Source: Chaetorhynchus papuensis
Lineage: Eukaryota > Chordata > Aves > Passeriformes > Rhipiduridae
Length of the DNA stretch: 64,000 nucleotides
Assembly (NCBI GenBank): GCA_013396525.1
Contig: VWYX01000834.1
Location: 1 to 64,000, forward strand
Direction: 5' to 3'
Positions 37,610-48,950 of this stretch are shown here, piece after piece. Every line of letters starts with the position of its first letter. Positions within the stretch are counted from its first letter, which is position 1. Made by a program: the position numbers and the translations under genes. The notes under the pieces were generated by a model. That model was not told where the DNA came from and ran no database searches. It saw only the letters and a program-made list of their open reading frames with translations.

Positions 37610-39059
37610 CTTCTTGATTTTGTTCTGTTAAGTCAGAAGGAAAAAATTTAGGAGGAACTTGAAAGGACACATCCCGAATGGTCCCAATTATCCCACTTTT
37701 CTGCAGTTAAACAATGAAAACAACTTATTTGCAAAGGTCCCTCTGCATCTTAAGCTTGCTGACCAGACTTAAGGAAAAATTTTGATATTAAAATAAATGT
37801 CCTGTATTAAATTCATATATCTAGTCACTGGGATAAGGGGCAACCTGACAATAGTATCTCATCACACCACATAAGAAGTGTGGATAGACTTTCCTTATCT
37901 AAAAATTCAGTCCCATTCCATTCAGTTCAGTCCCCCCAAAACAAACACACAAACACACAAAACTGTCTTGAGGTTTTTTTCAAAACAAATTTGAAAAACT
38001 TTATCTTTTGTGGTACTAGGAGTAGGTTTCTGGAAGCACAGCTGTCCATGACAGGGATCCTGTTCAGGGTTTTCAAAATAAGTTGGCTTTCTTTACTTCA
38101 GGGGAGTCAGATTAGGGAGAAGCTGGGTTTCCTTAATCACCTCCCCTGGCTGGCTTTCAAGGCTTCTGGGGTGCCCAAGCAGTGCTGCAGACCCCCAAGC
38201 TTGTGAGCCCCCTCCTCCAATGGAGCTCCCCAGGGGAGGTGTCCAGGTGAGATCCTGGGGAGCTCTGCAAATGCAGGTCCCAGACTTCACTGCGCTGACT
38301 GCAAGCACACTGGGAGGGAATTGGCCCAGTCTTCTGCTGGAAGTTTCCAGATTCCCAGGAATTTTTACAGTCACCATGGCAGACCATTAGATTGCAAATC
38401 CTTTTTTTCAACAGAAGAAAGATTTCACAGAGTTTTGCCATAACAGCAGCACCACTGAAGTGAGAGAGAGTGAGAGGCCACTCTCACTCTCACCTACAGG
38501 CAGCGCTTCCAACACCTGGAACTACACAGAACGTATTAGGCAAATAGTGAGTGTATTTTGACTCTGAATTTATTTTAGCAACAAGTTACAAGGATGACTA
38601 CCAATGGCAACTGGCTGTGGGAAGCACACCTTGAGGAACATTTCAAAACCTTTTACACCCTACTGGAACAGCAAAAGCCTGCCCAGCAATATAAAGATGA
38701 AAATGAGCTGAGAACTAACATAAAACAGTAATTCAGGTAACTTGGTTTTGGTTTCACTCTAGGCTCCTACAAGTCCTGTAATAAATCACAAGACAGGCGT
38801 AAACTTCTGGGTTTAATTGTCACGCACATACCAGTTCCTCCCAAACTCTCCTTCTCCCTCTCCCACTAAAGCAACAGCCAGTTTACAAACCCAGTACTCT
38901 GCCGAGTGATTACATTTTGGATGTCTTGATACATAACCATACCCAAAGCAGTGCTGCTCCAAACCATCTTCCATTCAGCCAGCCAAACCAGACACGGCAG
39001 CCATCAGTCCAGCAGGGACAGGACAGCTCAGTCCCTTCCTCCCTAAACTGGTAATTTGC
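37610..39059. other. Non-coding stretch, no gene seen
   Basis: Includes an acaaacacac-type short repeat (37941-37962) and a GC-richer part (38100-38350) with overlapping minus-strand open frames of 94 aa that are not recognised. A plus-strand donor-like ccag|gtgaga is at about 38243-38250. Confidence 0.45.
38464..38493. repeat. 13-bp near-perfect hairpin of GAGA type
   Basis: Left arm 38464-38476 (gagagagtgagag) and right arm 38481-38493 (ctctcactctcac) pair with one mismatch around gcca. The arms are simple (GA)n and (CT)n sequence, so local inversion of a simple repeat is a sufficient explanation. Confidence 0.75.
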
Positions 39060-39130
39060 CAGATGAGTCACCAGCCCTTCTCTGCCCCAGTTTGTCCATC
39101 TGTACAATATTAATTGTAGTAATACCTTCC
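39060..39130 (+). mobile_element. MIR (CORE-SINE) relic
   Basis: tctctgccccagtttgtcca, followed by tctgtacaatattaattgtagtaatacctt, follows the MIR core ctctgtgcctcagtttcctcatctgtaaaatggggataataatagtacct. The preceding gatgagtcaccagcc fits the part just upstream of the core loosely. Plus orientation, 3' tail lost. Confidence 0.7.
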
Positions 39131-39859
39131 AAGCAAAAAGCACTGCTTTAGATTCCAGAGACCAAAGACCAGAAATCTCCCTTTTCTGGACAAAAGCAAT
39201 TCTTTGCCTTATTCTTGAGCTGCTTGCATGGCCAGCACTGGGAGCAGACCATTCCTTCAGTAACCACGAGGTAAGTGTACCAATCCTTATTCACCCAATA
39301 CTTTCCATTAAAACATTATTTCTGAAGATGTACGCTGGACAAATACTTCAGTTGCAGGGCGACGAAAGAAGACGGAAATGAGGGAAATAAATAAAACATA
39401 TTTTCCTCAGAAAAGCTGTATATTAATTAGAAATGTTCTTTTCTAACAGACTTCTATTTGTGGGAAGAATGAGATGCTGCAAAGAACAGACATTGAAGGA
39501 CCTGACTTGCCTTCAACTACAACATGACCACTCAGGCAATCAACACACACCGTGAAGAGCACATAATCACATAAGAACTTATTTATGTTGCTCTTCTTCC
39601 TCTTTTCTTAAAAAGCATTTTACATCTCACTAAAATTCTAATTGTCCTACTGGAAGTTCATGCTTCTGATTTTGTGCAGAGGAGAAAGAAAGCTTACTCA
39701 CAAATAAACCTTTCAGGATGGAAAAGTGACAAGGAAGAAGAGATCAAGTCAGACAAGTATAACTGGAAACTCAGATGTAAAGATTTCAAATATTTCAAAA
39801 GATGTCTTGATAGGTATATTCCCACCTCATTCCAAGCAAATAAGATTAGCATGTATTAC
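39131..39859. other. Non-coding stretch, no gene seen
   Basis: AT-rich DNA with short chance open frames. No element recognised. Confidence 0.45.
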
Positions 39860-40665
39860 TGAGAATTTTATGCCTCAGTAGAAGGCCCTAATTATATTTC
39901 ACACTGCTCTGATGATTCCTGTAATATACACACATCTTTAATGTGGAATTTTATACCCTATTTATAGCATATAGGCTCTTTTTGATATTATTACTTTTCT
40001 ATGAAAGTTCCTTTGAAGTCAGGTAATTACCTTAAGCGAAATATTTAGCCTGTTGTGAGAACTGAACCATAAGATTTGTGTAGAACAAGTAAGTCATCAT
40101 GTAGCTAAATATAAAGGTTTCCGAGCCACAAGTGGGGATAGAAACATTAATTATGAAGACAAAGCCAAGCATGCATTTTAAAAGTAATTTAAAGTGAAAG
40201 CTGATAAATCTGTATGGTGCCACACCATGTTTCATTCATGTCCCTAAAAACTATTTGAGCTAAGCACTAAAGAGAGTAAAATAATTTCATTACTAGTTAC
40301 TATCCTTAGTAAAGCCACCGACCTGGCCAGAGTCAGGCTGTAACTGTGAACAGCTCAGGAGGAGTTGCTGAGATGGCTAATAATGATCTGCAGAATCTTA
40401 TCCCCAGCCAGAAATGGTGCATCATTAACGACTTGTAAATCTGGATTCTTCCATACTAGATGAACGTGTGTCTTTCTCTGCAAAGCTATGAAACTCTTTA
40501 GGGATAAATCATAGAATCAAATTATGTATGGCTACCATATATCAATATACAAAGTTTGTCATTTTTATATTGCATTTGATCTAGGACTGAACCATGACCA
40601 TTTTTATTTGACAGCAGTATTTTAAAGCGACGTCACTTGTAGTGAGAAGTCACCAGCAGATTCCC
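39860..40665. promoter_or_regulatory. Candidate conserved non-coding element, long
   Basis: About 800 bp of dense, high-complexity, AT-rich sequence with many developmental-factor-like cores: ggccctaattatatttc, cattaattatgaag, atggctaataatgatctg, catcattaacgacttg and a CRE-like gcgacgtcac near 40628. A small dyad tcact-tgt-agtga is at 40633-40645. Such length and motif density with no open frame resemble a developmental enhancer. It is the longest such block in the window. Confidence 0.42.
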
Positions 40666-41919
40666 CTCTTTACCTCCTCAGGCACAGTTCGTTGAAAATA
40701 CCTAAAAGTACAGGATGTTAAAAAACTATGCCATATGGATCTGCAATTTGTCATGCAAACGTTGTCCCTCATAAGCAATGCATAGCATAACACATGAAAC
40801 CAAAACTTCAAGATGTAACAGAGCCATACGTACTGCGCACATACTCACACACACACAAAAGACCAGTCAGGCAGTGCAGGACCACAAAACCAATTTATTA
40901 TCATTTTTCACGGAGGGAACAAATTCACCTAATCTACTGCATCCAGACAGGTTCTCCCAACTGCATGCACCTCAGTAATCTGAGAATTAAAGCTGCTGTT
41001 TCTCTTATATTTTTTGCCTAAGCAAAAGTCTAGCTTCATATTAAGAATGCTTATTAAAACCAACACACATTAAAAACAGTCAGCAGGGAGTGCTGCATTT
41101 AGATGCTTGCACAGTGCTTCCCTCTGTGCCTACATGCAAATAATTTTCATCTTATACGGTCTTCCAGAATCTTCGTCATGGTGCTGCAGTAAGAGAGACC
41201 TCCTCCCTTTTTGTTCATATGAGAAGTAAATACAAAGCATTGATTGTTTATCACCATTAGTTTATAGAATAAAACAAAATTACTTGTAAATTGACTAAAA
41301 ATATGAAGCTTCCCACTCCACGTGGGATCTTATTATAGTCTAACTGAAGACACTGATACTGCGGTTTCATCCCCCAAAACTTAGGGGTGGAGGAAGGACT
41401 AGGACTAAAAAGGCAGATGAGATATGGGTCCATAAGGATACAAAATGCTGGAAGAAACATTTAAGATGGCAGAAGTATATACATAGATTATATGAAACAT
41501 TTTCCTTTACAGAATATAAAAATGCTATTGAGTATGTTCTTTTGGGGGGTGGGAGGGGAATGTTTGGACTAATAAGGGCAATTGTAGGGAAGACAGGCAT
41601 AGAATATCCTCTCTATTGAGTTAGTCAGATGCAAAATTCACTCTGATTGCTGTGGGATTCTCTCTATAAAGCCAGAGTCTACTGAGTCTACACAATGCTT
41701 CACGTTCTCAGTGTAATTCCTTCCATCTGAGCGAACGACGCTCAGCGTTTTATAGGAGGCACTCTTCCATCGTGTAAAATTGGCTGCACATAACTTGGTT
41801 ACAACGTCTGCAATTCTCTGTATTCATATTCTTCCTACCTACTGAAGGGACTGCAGCGTGTACATGAAAGAAACCAAACTGTCAGGGGGAAACTTTAGGA
41901 GGGAATAGGAGAAAGGCTC
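40666..41919. other. Non-coding stretch with a short (CA)n run
   Basis: A (CA)n run lies at 40845-40857. G-rich ttttggggggtgggagggg is near 41540. No gene or recognisable mobile element. Confidence 0.5.
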
Positions 41920-42060
41920 TGAACCACAGACTCAAGAAGAGTTGAGGGAAGGAGGGACCTCAGGAGGTCATCTTGTCCAGCCTGCCCCTGCTCAAGTAGG
42001 GCCACCCAGAGCCAGTTACTCACAGCTGTGTCTGGCTTCTTCCAGCCTTGTTCTGGCAAA
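41920..42060 (-). mobile_element. CR1 LINE fragment
   Basis: ggagggacctcaggaggtca (41951-41970), tcttgtccagcctgcccctg (41971-41990) and ctcaagtagggccacccagagccagtt follow the reverse complement of avian CR1 3' regions (ggacctctggaggtcatctagtccaaccccctgctcaaagcagggtcacc). The left end (aaccacagactcaagaag) is a decayed tail. How far it extends right of 42060 is uncertain. Confidence 0.8.
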
Positions 42061-42533
42061 TAAGGGGCTCAGTCTGAGGAGAATAATTGCAGCTGTCTCC
42101 CCTCACCACAGGGATGCCACAGGACACAGTCCTTTCCTAAACCACTTCCACACTATACCTTTTATGAAAAGTTCAACCTTTCTTTAAAAGCTTCCAGTCA
42201 GAGCCTGGTGGCATTTGACATCAGCTTTTCTGATGCCACAGTCTAACAAAGGAGAATTCCGTTTTGTCAGAGCTTTGTTCCCAATACCGTATCCTAGCCT
42301 GCAAGCATAGCAAAATGTCTCTACCAGAAGCAAGTATGCAAACAAACAAAAAAATGCTGCAAAAATATTCAGCGTGAAGGAAAGCCACACCCATTGTCTA
42401 GGCCTGTCCAAGTCCATCTTTTCAATGTATTTATACCCTCATGTTGCCGGTTTGTCAGCTTATTAATTGAAAATTTGTCTGTGAGAGTCTCTTGCACATT
42501 CATTACAGTCTTTATAAAGATATTCCTTGCGAA
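42061..42533. other. Non-coding stretch, possibly decayed CR1 on the left
   Basis: The left 100 bp may continue the CR1 fragment. The rest is AT-rich DNA without a recognised gene. Confidence 0.4.
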
Positions 42534-42720
42534 TGCCTCGAGGTCACACTCAAAACCGTGGTGTGAACCGTGCCAGACGTGGGATTTGCGCAGGAGCTTG
42601 TCCCGGGCCCGTGCGTGCTGTGTGCCTCTGTGCGCAGAGCAGCTCCGAGGGGAGGGAGGTGCAGCTGCAGCCGGCAGCCGCCGCGGCTCCTCCCGGTCAC
42701 GGCCGATTCCCACGAGATGG
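42534..42720. promoter_or_regulatory. Small CpG-rich patch
   Basis: About twenty CpGs in under 200 bp, including tgtcccgggcccgtgcgtgc and gccggcagccgccgcggctc. It is too short for a classical CpG island but far above background. Open frames on both strands here are a by-product of GC content. It may be a minor promoter or a CpG-rich enhancer, about 10 kb right of the main island. Confidence 0.45.
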
Positions 42721-42730
42721 CACGGCACTA

Positions 42731-42752
42731 TTTAATCTGAGTTTAATCTGAG
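42731..42752. repeat. 11-bp tandem duplication
   Basis: tttaatctgag occurs twice head to tail (42731-42741 and 42742-42752) with no mismatch, at the right edge of the CpG-rich patch. Confidence 0.9.
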
Positions 42753-43687
42753 ATTTCAAATGATGACTCCTTTACTGACGCAAAAGTCTGCCAGCGCACT
42801 GCCCTCGCTACACATCTCTCACGATTTGCTTCTCTCACGGAGTGTCTCTGCAATTTTCCCTGGATCAAAGCATTGCCCGTCTCTCCCTGCTGACAGCAGA
42901 GCACCTGTTTCTTTAGAGCAAAACAAAGTTGCAGGAACTTGGAAATAAAGGTAGTTTTAGGTTGTGTGATCTACCTGGAACACCACTCAGGCAGTGAAAC
43001 ACTGAAATGGTAAGGAGGTGGAAATAAAAGGAAAAAAAAAATACATAAATGAAGAGTGTGGTTTGGGTTTGGTTTAAGGTTTTTCAGCTTTGATTCTTGT
43101 CAGTGCTACTAGTGCTTTGATTTAGATCAGTTTTGAAACAGTCCTGAAATCTTTAGTAAGAAATTTAAATCAAAATGTAAAATTAGCACTGGCTCATCAG
43201 TACAGCCCCTCAGTTACACAAAATCTCCAATAACAAGTTGGAAAAAGAAGAATACAGTGACATTTCTAGTAGCCATGGATGAAGTTGGTGAGAAAAACAA
43301 CCTTTTGCCAAAAGCTAAGTAACAGTTTCCCCTTCTTTTCACTATCTTTATGGTTTCTACCACCTTTTCTGCCTGAGCCAATATTTCAGCTGGCTATCTG
43401 GGAGCATACTGCAGAGAAGCTCCCACAGTGCTGGATGTGTCCCTGCCTATCAATGGCTGGGGATAAAACAGTTAAGTTCAGCAGCAAAGTGACAAGAGAG
43501 GCAGCAGCCTCCGGCAGCCATGGGAACAACAATTTCTACAGACTAGAGGCTGAAATTTCAGAGGGAAATAATCCCAACTGTCACAGCCAGGTCAGAGAGC
43601 AGGGCCCCAATGGCACTGGCTTGAGTTTTAAGGCAAAATGTTACTGGAGACATGTGTGGACCTGACTTTACCATCCTCTGAAGGGCC
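42753..43687. other. Non-coding stretch, no gene seen
   Basis: A 128-aa plus-strand open frame (43279-43665) has no recognisable domain and is treated as chance. Confidence 0.45.
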
Positions 43688-43850
43688 ATAATAATGACAT
43701 CCACATACCTGTGAGAGGTAATAAAACAAAGCAGGAATTTTGCCTGCACAAAATGTAAACATCAAAACAGATGGTGCAGTTATGTTAATCAGTTAATGTT
43801 TGCAGAGTGCTTTGAAGATGCAAAGCACTGTAAAGGTACTAAATACTTAC
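43688..43850 (+). mobile_element. CORE-SINE relic (MIR-related)
   Basis: ataataatgacatccacata, followed by cctgtgagaggtaataaa, fits the MIR-type segment ataataatagcacctacctcacaggg...gtgag. The tail gttaatgtttgcagagtgct, followed by ttgaagatgcaaagcactgtaaaggtactaaata, fits a CORE-SINE 3' end of the kind taatgtttgtaaagtgctttgaag...gcgctataaa. The exact subfamily is uncertain. Confidence 0.55.
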
Positions 43851-44964
43851 AGTCTTGTCTAGACATCATCAAGCTCATTTTTAGATTGCAACCTTTTCAG
43901 GCCAAACAGAGCCTCCCTGTATATGGTTGCACTGTTCCTTCTGTAGCAGGCTTCAATCTCAGGATATATTTGCAAGAGAGGAATAACAGAGCAGCAGCTC
44001 CTGGAGATGGAGAGCTCAAGCCAACAGCTCCTGCTAAAGCAGCATGAAGTAGCACAGCAGAGAATAGGGCTAAATATCACCAGGGAATCAGATGGAAGTC
44101 AAAATGTACTGTACCAGATTTCACCAGAGAAACAGGTAGAGGTTGAGGCTGTCACAACAGATAATACCTTAAAAAACAGTTTGCCATGGTGGTAAGAACT
44201 ATTTGCTTGCACTAACAAGCCCTGATGAGAAAAATCCATCTTTGACAGAATAAACTATGTATATAGACTTAACAGAGCTGTGAGAAGTGCAGAGGCAATC
44301 TTCATCTTCCATAGTCCAAGTATGGAATTTAACAAAGTGAGTTATGAACAATGAGATCACAGATTTTGTTGAGGTTTGGGGAAAATCCATCTAAACCATT
44401 TTGAAACTCACACTTTTTATTTGCTCTAAGGAATGTGGAATGCAAATAAAATTAAACTCCAGGGACTTACTCCGCAATAAGCAAGCCTTCTGTGTCAGAT
44501 TGCCTTGCAACCTAACCCAAACCTTACTGTTCTGACATTAAGAAGCCACAGATCTCAGAAACCTTTTCCACTCACATTTCCTCATCAGCTCAGACTTTAA
44601 ATGGGGAAAGAAGTCTGGTGTTACACAAAAGGTGCAGACAGCTGAAACACGTAATCCTTATTCATACCCTAAAAATAGACCCAAACTGACCACCCAGTGC
44701 TACTGAGCATGGAATTGGCGCTGGAGATTTCAGTCCAGCTAGCAGTGCAGAGCTGGCATGTGGAGCCAGCTTCCTGTCCCTCAGACATAGCCCCACTGAC
44801 CCGTTCTGAGGCAAAATGTATCAGATCCACAGGGAAATAGCACCCCTTTGCCTCGAACAGAAGCTCAGGTCTGGCTACGGGGCTTGGAGTCACGATAGAA
44901 AAGACTAAAGGAAGAAAGGTGTTTGTGTTTAGGAAATTGATCTTTTTTACCCTAATAATAAAAC
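43851..44964. other. Non-coding stretch, no gene seen
   Basis: Short chance open frames on both strands. No recognised repeat. Confidence 0.45.
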
Positions 44965-45172
44965 TTTTTTTCTTTTTTTTCTTTTTTTCTCCCCCCCCAG
45001 ACTGGGAGAAAAGATGGCTTTATTCTTGTTTATACTTTTGGACCATCCCCCAAAATCTACCTTCTTACTGTGCTGGGAGAGCATGTCAGGGGTCTGCAAC
45101 TAACTCACTATTCCCATAAACAGATGTATAACAAAGGTCCTATGCTGTAGACTCGCTTGAATACTAATACAG
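44965..45172 (+). other. Candidate exon with strong 3' splice-site signal
   Basis: A long pyrimidine tract (44965-44998: T runs broken by C, then eight or nine C) ends in cag at 44998-45000, with a branch-site-like cctaataat upstream near 44951. That is an excellent acceptor. A donor-like cag|gtaacg follows at 45170-45176, giving a possible 172-bp internal exon (45001-45172). The frame beginning at 45001 stays open for 49 codons and then meets TAG at 45148-45150, so it would have to be a terminal coding or non-coding exon. The peptide is not recognised. The tract may equally be a simple pyrimidine repeat. Confidence 0.25.
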
Positions 45173-45489
45173 GTAACGTTATTTTCCTGCTTGAGGTTTT
45201 TGCTTATTTCCCAGCCTCTTCACTTCAGTTGTTAAACATTAATTTCTAAGCAGAAGAAAAGCCTTAATATCATTACAGCTCTTATTTCTCAATTTGTTCT
45301 CAAATAATTTCTGTCACCTTCCCAAAAAGAAAACTCTAATTGGAAAAGGATTAAAATAATAAAAAAAAACTTCAGTCCTTTGTAGTGGCAGAGCACATTA
45401 AAGAGCAATGCCAACACCATACTGACTTCTTTCTTTCCAGGGAAAGCATTGCCTCTCCCTCTTTGTTTCAAACAGCATGTACATATGGT

Positions 45490-46250
45490 AAGTCAAATTT
45501 TCAGTCTCATCTTAACTGGGTTACCAACTTTCCTTGCCCGTAATTTTGCATATGCTCACATAATCATGTCCTGAAATTTGCAAATACAATTACTTGCTGA
45601 CACACTTTGTTATCTGAATGATAAAGTATTTGATTGTATCCAATGAAAACAATATTAAGATGGGGAAGCAAACGTGTTTTAGCAAACCTAATGCACTAAC
45701 TTAAGCTTCTGTTTTTTATAGAAACATGATCCTCTAACAGCCTGTCTACACCCTGTAGAGAAGCATTGTCTAGAGACCTTTCATTAAAAAGAGGAAAGCC
45801 ACATCGCTGCATTACCACGTTTGCACTTGCCTGGTGAGAACTACAACTGCTCAGGAACAATCACCTCTTCATTTTTTTAAAACAGGGAAGTTGGCTGGCG
45901 TAAAAATCATCAAGTTCATAATGGGGTATTAATGGAGTCACAAAACAACTAACAAAAAGGTGCTGCCAAGTTAAACTAGTTTAGCATTCATATTGCATCT
46001 TTGTAAGTTCACTACATGTAATAGAACTTCTTGATTTCTCTCCCAAAGAGAAAACTTGCAAAAAGTGTTAATTAAGAACTCCTGATCAGAAACTGTCAAG
46101 ATACTGAGCTACAGTTTAGCAGAACTAAGAGGTTTTTGACTGAGTTTAGTTAGCTTTGTCAGTAACTTCTGAAGCTACATTTATTTCTCATTAGTTCAAA
46201 TTTAGCAAATCTATTACCTAATTTGAATAGGAAATCCTTAAAACTGCACA
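45490..46250. promoter_or_regulatory. Candidate conserved non-coding element, long
   Basis: Dense AT-rich, high-complexity text with many homeobox-like cores: gttcataatggggtattaat (45915-45934), gtgttaattaagaactcctg near 46065 and ctattacctaatttgaatag near 46211. Also aagtatttgattgtatccaatgaaaac near 45625, which holds a CCAAT on the plus strand. No open frame of note. It is among the most enhancer-like blocks of the window. Confidence 0.42.
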
Positions 46251-48134
46251 TTGGGTCTCTGTGGGGCTGGCCCTCTCTCCCCACAGTCTCACAGAGTTCT
46301 CATTGGATTTCCTAGTGCTCACCATAAATGCAAACAAGTAACTGGAAAATCCAGATGGGGTTCAACTGTATTTCAAGAACAGTTATGACATAAGACTTTC
46401 TTGATACAGAGCACAGATGTGATGGGGAGATTACACTGACAACTCTTTTTGGTTAGCAACTTTCAGGAGAGACTGCAAGGTAGGGGTAAGCAGCCTGTCA
46501 GTTACAATTAACGATATAATTAAGAAAATCCAAATAATTTTAAAGAAAAAATACCAGTGTGCTTATAGGCTTTATCAGTAAGATCAGGAAGAAAAAACTT
46601 TCTGTTAACAATATTATTCTCTGTGTTTAAACATACGGTCATCAATGGAAAAAAATACTCAGAGCCTGGAGTCATTTGTTTTAGATCTTGAAACTGGCAC
46701 TGAATAAAAACACAGCCAAACACACAGAGGGATATTTAACAAATTAATATTATATGGAATCAATCAACATAACAGGAGTTAGCACTTCAAGCTATTCAGA
46801 AATTATGGCAGCACTTATATCAGGAGAGCTTAAATATTCTTTTTTCTTTAATTTTATCTAGTTTCAAAGCCTTCAGGGATCATGTGTTTAAGCTTTTCTT
46901 TGCAACTGAGAGAGCTGGAAGTTAACCTTTTTTACAGTGAGACCAAAATTCTTATGTATTTCTATAATCAGTAGCCTTGGAAGGCAGGTTTTGAAGAAAA
47001 TGCCAATCAATGCATGACTACAGAGGAAGACTGTGAGGGTTGGTAACCATAATCCAGCAATGACAACGCACCATAAAGTGGATATTAACTTCAGGAAGAC
47101 TCAAACAGCGAAATTTCAGTGAAGTCTGGAACAGTGTCAGCTTCCAGCTGTAATCCAGAGTGCCTGCACCGTGCTGGCCAGACCACAGACAAAGCACCAC
47201 ACCAGTGCATAGTTAGAGGACAGGTAGCCCCTGGAAGCAGCTCAGTATTTACAGCTGCATTTGACACCAGGGTTAACATACGAGGGTCAACCTGACCAAA
47301 ACCCCTCGGTGACCGTACTCAGTCATCCACATCTAAATGCTCCAGCAGCTCAGGAGGAAGCCTACACTTCATCAGACCCACTCACAGGACACATCCTGCC
47401 AGCACACAGTCCTGGCCACCAGGGACAAGCACAACACTTTTCCCCATGGGCTGCCAAGTGTTGCTCCTAAAACCAACCTGAACTCCTGTTGGTATTCCAG
47501 ACTTCTGTTCCCATTGCAGCTATTCAGGATCAAAAGCTGTTTACTCCCTTGCCTTAGTAGGTTCTGCACCAAGGAGATTTCAGGAGAATGTGCCAAGACC
47601 GCCAATCAGGGCTTTCATGTTGTTGTTAGAGCCTAAGGAGGGATGACACAGTGTGTTTACAGCTCATGTGGCTCTGAACTCTCCAGTTCCCTGGGCAGAA
47701 GAAAGACAGCAATGATCACAGTCCCCTGATTATGGCTTGCATTTTGGAAATGTTCAAATCCTTGCAACCTTTCCATAGAATTCAATGCATTTTGACCAAA
47801 AACTGCTCCAAAGTGCAGGCAAAAACAGTTGGGAAAATATTAAGCCTCTCCTTATGCAGTGAGAATAAAAATAAGAAAATACAGGCTACATTCAATATAA
47901 TAAATGTCTAAGAAATTCCTCTCAGAGTTGATACTTGGACTCTACTAACTACATTTACAGGAGACAAATTATTTTGGCATATAGAGATAAAAAATTGTGT
48001 CAGCTCAAGTTAGTGTTGTACCACAATTATCAGAAAATGTCATTTTGACCTTTAAAAAAAATACAGTATTTTCAGACTTTCACCCACTCTTAAAACTTAA
48101 TTCCAAGCTCTGTACAACAGTTCTTGCAAGTTAG
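46251..48134. other. Non-coding stretch, no gene seen
   Basis: Ordinary sequence with chance open frames near 47018-47636 on both strands. No element recognised. Confidence 0.45.
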
Positions 48135-48250
48135 ACAAATATTTTTATTTTGCAGACAAGGAAACAAGATAAAAATTTTAAGTGACTGCTCCAAGCCATT
48201 ATTAGACCTGAAGAAAATTTCAGAAGACTTGATCCTGTGTCTTGTATTGT
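48135..48250 (-). mobile_element. MIR (CORE-SINE) relic, reverse orientation
   Basis: attttgcagacaaggaaaca (48157-48176), then aattttaagtgactgctcca (48174-48193), follow the reverse MIR consensus attttacagatgaggaaactgaggcacagagaggttaagtgacttgccca. The right end (acttgatcctgtgtct) fits the tRNA-like end acccaggtct loosely. This is one of the clearest ancient repeats of the window. Confidence 0.8.
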
Positions 48251-48579
48251 CCATCAATCAACATTCCTGACAGAGTATGTAAGTATAAACTATCACCCCT
48301 GTAAATGTTTATGTTGTATCTACTGCATGGCTGCATAAGTTGAATAAACTGCAGTAAACTAACCTCTTACTGGGTTGCTTTCCTGTTGGGTCAGCATCGC
48401 AGTCTAGGTCACCACACAGCTGTAGGAGAACTGTCACAAGGAAGTGGGCAAGAACATGTGGCCGGAGGTAGAGGGCAAGACCAAGTGCAGACAGAGATAA
48501 AATTAGACACAGAGAGCAGACAGTGATCTAACAAAGTCCTCTGGCTTAGCCACAGGGTGCTGGAGGGGTTTTTTATTCA
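48251..48579. other. Non-coding spacer between two old repeats
   Basis: No gene seen. The sequence between the MIR and the CR1 relic is not recognised. Confidence 0.4.
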
Positions 48580-48950
48580 TACATAAAAACATAGAAATAT
48601 GGGGCTGAAGAATTCACATACTAACTAGCCCGACCCTCCACTCTAAGGTAAGAACAAGCATGTGCACATTGCCCATGGCTGATGATTGTCTAAGCTGTTC
48701 TCACCTCTTGTGAGGGTACCACATTGAGTAACCCTCAGGTAGCCACTGACGATGTTTTATCATCTCAGCAACAGAAAGGTCTCAGAGACTTTTAGCCTAA
48801 ATCACCTCTGTGGCAAATTAAATTGATTTCTTTGCCTCCTCTGGAAATTATGGCAAACCATTGATTACTGACACTTAAATACTGACATTTTGCATATCAA
48901 AGACTCATGTCCCTTCTGGTCTCCTTTTTTCCAATCTTTTCTCTGTGGTT
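48580..48950 (-). mobile_element. Ancient CR1 LINE remnant
   Basis: The left end reads acatagaaatatggggctga, followed by actagcccgaccctccactctaaggtaag. The next recognisable parts are gattgtctaagctgttctca near 48686, attttagcctaaatcacct-like text near 48791 and catgtcccttctggtctcct near 48907. The order and spacing follow the reverse complement of an old reptile/bird CR1 3' region (ggtcatctagtccag..., tttgtctaacctgttctta, ccaacctaaacctcc, tgtcccctctcagtctt). It is much more diverged than the 41.95 kb copy and so older. Confidence 0.65.

Noticed and set aside
40505..40522. aaatcatagaatcaaattat resembling a CR1 tail
   Set aside because: Only the octamer-like atcatagaatca matches. The following CR1 sequence is missing and the text sits inside a conserved-looking block.
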